64,000 nucleotides of DNA from Ehretia macrophylla (Eukaryota; Streptophyta; Magnoliopsida; Boraginales; Ehretiaceae), in assembly GCA_037974665.1 (NCBI GenBank), contig CM075770.1, forward strand, positions 97,150,850 to 97,214,849, in the 5' to 3' direction. Positions 60,901 to 64,000 of this stretch are shown here, in pieces. The notes under the pieces are model-generated. The model was not told the DNA's origin, made no database searches, and was given only the letters and a program-made list of their open reading frames with translations. A program made the position numbers and the translations under genes. Every line of letters begins with the position of its first letter. Within the stretch, counting starts at the first letter, position 1.

Positions 60901-62677
60901 GTAGCTTATCAGATGGCTTGTTGATCAAATAAGCTAGATAACCCGAACACCCCTTACTCACCAACTTAACGGCTTTAGTTGCTGAGATAACAAAACTCGT
61001 CTTAGCACCCCGGTTACCCGCTACCTCTACTACTGGCTGATCTGGCAAACGAAACTGTACTACCTTGGTTCTACAGTTCAACTGGGCATCATACTTAGAA
61101 AGCCAATCCATACCCAGAATAACATCATACCCCCGGATAGGAAATAAGATAAGGTCCGAAGGAAAATTATGCCCCTTAACATGTATTATACAATCCTTAC
61201 ATACTAAGCCAGTAATATACTTATCAGTCAAAGAGGTACTAATCTCAACCACATAAGGCAATCTTTCAGGTTGCAATTTAACACGTTGCACACAAGCAGG
61301 AGTAATGAAAGAATGCGTAGCACCAGAATCAATCAACACTTTAACAAGTTGATCAAGTATAAGGAAGTTACCTTCCACAACTGCAGTCTCCTCAGGCATC
61401 TCCTCCATATCAACTGCGTAAGCCCGAGCCTGAACCCGCTGCTGCTGTGGTACACTGCCTGTAGGTCTACCCTGGTAACCTTGAGTCGCTGCCCGACCCT
61501 CAGTCCTCGCATATCTAGGGCAATCTTTCGCCCTATGCTCGATGCTACCACAACCCAAACATGTCCCTGCCTTTACCCTGCAGTCGGATTCCACATGCTC
61601 TGGGCGCTTGCAGTAATTACACTGCGATGATGTGGCACTAACACTGCCTCTAGAAGAACCAGAAGCTGATGAAAAAGCTGATACAGCCTGCTGCTGAGGT
61701 TTCACCACACTAGGCCTGTACTGACCCTGAGACTGTGCTGGCTTATACTGAGTCTGAACCTGATATGGCCTCTGCTGAAACTGAGGCCGATAGTAACTCT
61801 GCTGACCCTGTGGCCTATAAGAACCCTGCTGGGCTGGTGGCCTATAGACAACCTGCTGTACTGGAGGCCTATATATAACCTGCTGGCCCTGTGGCTGATA
61901 CGGCCTCTTACTAGGCTGACTGGAGACAATCTGATCCCCTTTCCTCTTCTCTAACCTAGAAGCTGCATCAAAAGCCTCAGTAAAGATATCATAGCGATTC
62001 AGAGCCATTGAATCCTGAATCTTGGGCCTCAATCCCAACATAAATCTACGGGTCTTCCTCTCCTCCACAGCTACAAACTCCGGTACATACTGGGACAACC
62101 TAGTGAATGTAGCCTCATACTGAGCCACAGTAGAATCCCCCTGAACCAAAGACAAGAACTCAGCCTCTCTCCTCTCCCGTGCAACCCTCGGGACATACTT
62201 ATCCCTAAAAGCAGTCAGAAAGGTATCCCAAACATACGGAACACCCCAGGTCTCCCAACTGGCTCTCACAGTGCGCCACCATTCCTCTGCCTCATCATCA
62301 AGCAAATAGACAGCACAAGTCACCTTCCTCTCATCAGTGTACCCGAGAGAATCAAAAATTTTCTCTAACTTACTAATCCACGACTCGGCCTTCCTATCAT
62401 CAGGCTCTCCCTGAAATCTAGGATGATAGTACCCCAGAAACTCCTTCATAGAACCTCGACCGTGATTACCTCCCTGTACATTCTGTATCTGAGCCTGCAA
62501 CGCCTGAGTCTGAACAGCCTGACCTACTAACAACTGGGCCTGCCCAGCCATCAAATTTGCAATCCGATCCATTGCTGCCCCTAACCTGCCATCACCTCTA
62601 TCACTGCCCTGTGCCACATTACCAGGGACCTCATCTACAATCTCGGGCCTACCACGAGTCCTCGGTCTACCGGCCAT
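57854..62677 (-). CDS. Intact Del/Tekay-like gag-pol polyprotein (about 1,607 residues)
   Basis: This is a single open frame; I chose the start [12 protein letters not shown] at 62677 over an in-frame Met 18 codons upstream because it looks like the gag N-terminus. Approximate residue positions follow. Two CCHC zinc knuckles ([28 protein letters not shown]) lie at 350-390. The protease DSGATHSF is at 448 and reverse transcriptase has [10 protein letters not shown] at 784. RNase H SDASKEG is at 930. Integrase has its HHCC region at 1142-1185 and DDE motifs at 1210 (D near MDFVTGLP), 1270 (SDRDPRF) and 1310 (GQSERT). A chromodomain-like tail ([14 protein letters not shown]) sits at 1527-1560. 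The frame overlaps LTR B by 99 bases before its stop. All expected catalytic residues are present, so the element may be young. One Phe-to-Val change (PVLVVKKKD) differs from its neighbour. Confidence 0.95.
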   Translation of the reverse strand: MAGRPRTRGRPEIVDEVPGNVAQGSDRGDGRLGAAMDRIANLMAGQAQLLVGQAVQTQALQAQIQNVQGGNHGRGSMKEFLGYYHPRFQGEPDDRKAESWISKLEKIFDSLGYTDERKVTCAVYLLDDEAEEWWRTVRASWETWGVPYVWDTFLTAFRDKYVPRVARERREAEFLSLVQGDSTVAQYEATFTRLSQYVPEFVAVEERKTRRFMLGLRPKIQDSMALNRYDIFTEAFDAASRLEKRKGDQIVSSQPSKRPYQPQGQQVIYRPPVQQVVYRPPAQQGSYRPQGQQSYYRPQFQQRPYQVQTQYKPAQSQGQYRPSVVKPQQQAVSAFSSASGSSRGSVSATSSQCNYCKRPEHVESDCRVKAGTCLGCGSIEHRAKDCPRYARTEGRAATQGYQGRPTGSVPQQQRVQARAYAVDMEEMPEETAVVEGNFLILDQLVKVLIDSGATHSFITPACVQRVKLQPERLPYVVEISTSLTDKYITGLVCKDCIIHVKGHNFPSDLILFPIRGYDVILGMDWLSKYDAQLNCRTKVVQFRLPDQPVVEVAGNRGAKTSFVISATKAVKLVSKGCSGYLAYLINKPSDKLQLEEVPIIREYPNVFPEELPGLPPERYIEFVINLVPGTQPISKSAYRMAPAELKELKTQLQELLKKGFIQQSSSPWGAPVLVVKKKDDTLRLCIDYRGLNQVTIKNKYPLPLIDELFDQLQGAKVYSKFDLRQGYYQLRIRTEDVPKSAFRTRYGHYEFVVMPFGLTNAPAAFMDLMHRVFQPYLDQFVVIFIDDILVYSKSESEHEQHLRLVLEKLQEHQLFAKFSKCEFWLQRISFLGHVITQSGISVDPTKIESVMSWKRPESVTDVRSFLGLAGYYRRFVKDFSKIAGPLSKLTQKRTIFNWDEKCESGFQELKKRLTTAPVLALPEGTDNMVIYSDASKEGLGCVLMQDGRVIAYASRKLKPYEENYPTHDLELAAVVFALKKWRHYLWGSKFEIFTDHKSLKYLFSQKELNMRQRRWMELLGDYNCSINYLPGKANVVADALSRKASISCLVVKKWEVLEEFSYWRPELTQVGVMCSHLRIQPLLLSLIREAQQLDVKLQNIKDQITDDQSDFKLHEDGILRFWNRVCVPDEPSLRRGILEEAHNSKYTIHPGGTKMYRDLKQHYWWNNMKKEVAQFVSRCLTCQRVKAEHQRPAGLLQPLAIPEWKWEHITMDFVTGLPRSPRGNDAVWVVVDRLTKTAHFIAMKMGDEVTKLTDLYLDQIVRLHGIPSSIVSDRDPRFTSRLWEKLQETLGTQLNFSTAYHPQTDGQSERTIQILEDMLRACVLDFGKNWEKHLPLAEFAYNNSYQATIGMAPFAALYGRKCRSPLYWDEVGEMKTVDPTIMPELLEKIENVQLIRQRMLTAQSRFKSYADKRRRDLEFAVGDRVFLRLSPRKGFARYGKGGKLSPRFVGPFEITGRVGKLAYRLALPKNFSNVHDVFHVSNLRKYNPDPSHILEPEPLQLRDNLTYDERPIRILDQMDRELRSKRIPMVKVLWKHHGIEEATWERQDQMQQEYPDLFRTSSKNFEDEISIRRGEYETPLSCLSRFTCYTSFCVHMICLCAIGPRKL

Positions 62678-62961
62678 CGTACTAATCAAAGAGTTAGCAC
62701 AGGTTATAGCACATAAACAGATTATATACAACCTTTAACACATAAACAACAAACTCATATTAAGCACATAGATCACATAAGTTTCAATCACATAAGCAAA
62801 TTGATCACATAATCACATAAGCACTTAAATCACATAATCACATAATCACTTAATCATTTAATCATACCAATACATATTTCATTTTTCTTTCTTTTCATAC
62901 ATATTTCATGCTAAGACCATTACCCACATTCCGAGAATACCCCGGCTGACAACTAACATGC

Positions 62962-62973
62962 GCTCTAATACCA
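62962..62973 (-). other. Primer binding site of the right array unit
   Basis: TGGTATTAGAGC on the minus strand, six bases from the end of LTR C, identical to the site at 55555-55566. Confidence 0.85.
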
Positions 62974-62979
62974 CTTAAA

Positions 62980-64000
62980 TGTCATGCCCCAACTCGACCC
63001 CACCTATAATCAGTCAGGACGCAACGGAATTTCAGCAGCATAACGACAGTAAATAGATTCCCGAGGTTCTAAACCAACCTCATAAAACATCATACATCCA
63101 GCAACTATATTATACAATAAACCATCCTCGTTATACGCCTCCGTTCCAACATAACATACAATACCTCAACCTTATCATACATTTCAAAAATAAGTTGAGA
63201 CACAACTACAACTTAACCATAGACAAAAGAAAGCCACTAAGTTAACATTGTTTGGATCATCATCTTTCAACATCTATTACAATAAGAACCATAAAGCATA
63301 TAAAAGTCTATTAAGCTAATATACATGACATTAAACAACATATAATCATGGATAAGACTCAGGAACATATGACTCGTCCACGTAAGGCACATTTTCCTCC
63401 TCAGGAGGCACGTACCCGTAATCCGGCTCTGCAACACCTGTAAGCATGCAATAATAGAGAGTGAGCTTATATACATAAGCCCAGTGAGGATCCGATAGAT
63501 CTCGACAGTATTCACTACGCTCCTTGGATTTAGTCCTTTGAGCAAGTAAATACACAACAACAATAATAACATTATCATCACATAACTATATAACCATTCA
63601 TTAAAGGATACTCTATTTGGTGTAGCTCCAAACGCCATCACGATCTCAACCGTTCTTCTTATAACTCCCCATTACTCACGCACCCGAGGTACATCGCTAG
63701 CCCCTCCCTCCATGACACCTCCGTCATGCGAGCTGGGGGTAGCCTATGGCAGTCATGCCGTTATCAACCCGACAGCCCAATGCTGCCCGAGAAGTGGCAC
63801 ACACATACCAAGACTCCATAATCATCAATCATCAATCAATCATCAATCAATCAATTAGGAGATCAGCAACGAAAGTGCCCGATTCCCGAACTCAATAATA
63901 ATCAATCAATAACATCAATATTAAATTAAACAACAAACAACGTAGTTAGATGACAAAGTAGGCCATCTAACCGGACACGCATAATATACATAATTAAATT
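62980..64000 (-). repeat. LTR C (5' LTR of the array, truncated by window edge)
   Basis: The LTR end (GGGGCATGACA on the minus strand) and the 1,021 bases inside it nearly equal LTR B; I saw only isolated differences such as GAGAAGTGG against GAGAGGTGG. It includes the short acidic frame (63346-63437) and its acceptor at 63438. The TATA box and LTR start are beyond the window. Confidence 0.93.

Larger units (their letters stand above)
48165..64000 (-). mobile_element. Tandem Tekay-like array: LTR-internal-LTR-internal-LTR
   Basis: Three LTRs (48165-50545, 55573-57952, 62980 to beyond 64000) alternate with two internal regions (50546-55572 and 57953-62979). No extra sequence separates the units, so the middle LTR serves both. 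The left flank CATAT (48160-48164) should be half of the target duplication. It is inserted in a Copia reverse transcriptase. This structure is expected from unequal recombination between LTRs rather than from two independent insertions. Confidence 0.95.

Overview
This is a stretch of plant nuclear DNA, almost certainly from a eudicot. It holds one intact host gene surrounded by layers of LTR retrotransposons. The plant call rests on an intron-rich gene for the plastid 4-alpha-glucanotransferase DPE1, Ty3/gypsy elements with a C-terminal chromodomain (Del/Tekay-like chromoviruses with LTRs over 2 kb), several Ty1/copia families, TRIM elements and a non-autonomous hAT element. No bacterial, organellar or viral-pathogen gene was seen.

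Layout. 1-6937: decayed + strand Tekay-like element (gag-pol plus 3' LTR). 6941-8775: probable Copia (SIRE-like) LTR remnant. 9190-11928: 5'-truncated Tekay-like LTR, + strand. 12014-17631: internally deleted minus-strand Copia whose 5' LTR is split by a solo Tekay-like LTR (14994-17370). 17950-27333: minus-strand Copia with a GAAGC target-site duplication, itself carrying a hAT element (18911-20042) and a solo Tekay-like LTR (20096-22269). 27599-38695: DPE1, 16 exons, whose splicing can be read through to a 573-residue protein; intron 11 holds a TRIM element. 39468-39797: solo Copia LTR. 40891-44051: + strand Copia, cut inside its reverse transcriptase by a minus-strand Copia (44052-48164 and beyond the window). 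That second Copia carries a TRIM in its LTR and is itself cut at 48164 by a tandem Tekay-like array.

The array (48165-64000+) has the order LTR-internal-LTR-internal-LTR on the minus strand, with neighbouring units sharing an LTR. The right-hand unit has one open gag-pol frame of about 1,607 codons. The left-hand unit has the same frame with one nonsense codon. The two units differ in patches, with tracts of several hundred identical bases next to tracts with a few percent difference.

The most unusual signal is in the Tekay-like LTRs. Five diverged LTR types in the window share a layout downstream of a TATA-like box: a splice-donor-like site, about 1.1-1.3 kb of sequence, a TCACTG motif, a splice-acceptor-like site, and a short open frame that begins in the same phase each time. 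In the LTR at 4451-6937 the predicted splice joins an ATG to this frame, giving a 37-residue acidic peptide. I know of no description of this, but I could not search. Domain calls are from reading the translations; no database was consulted.
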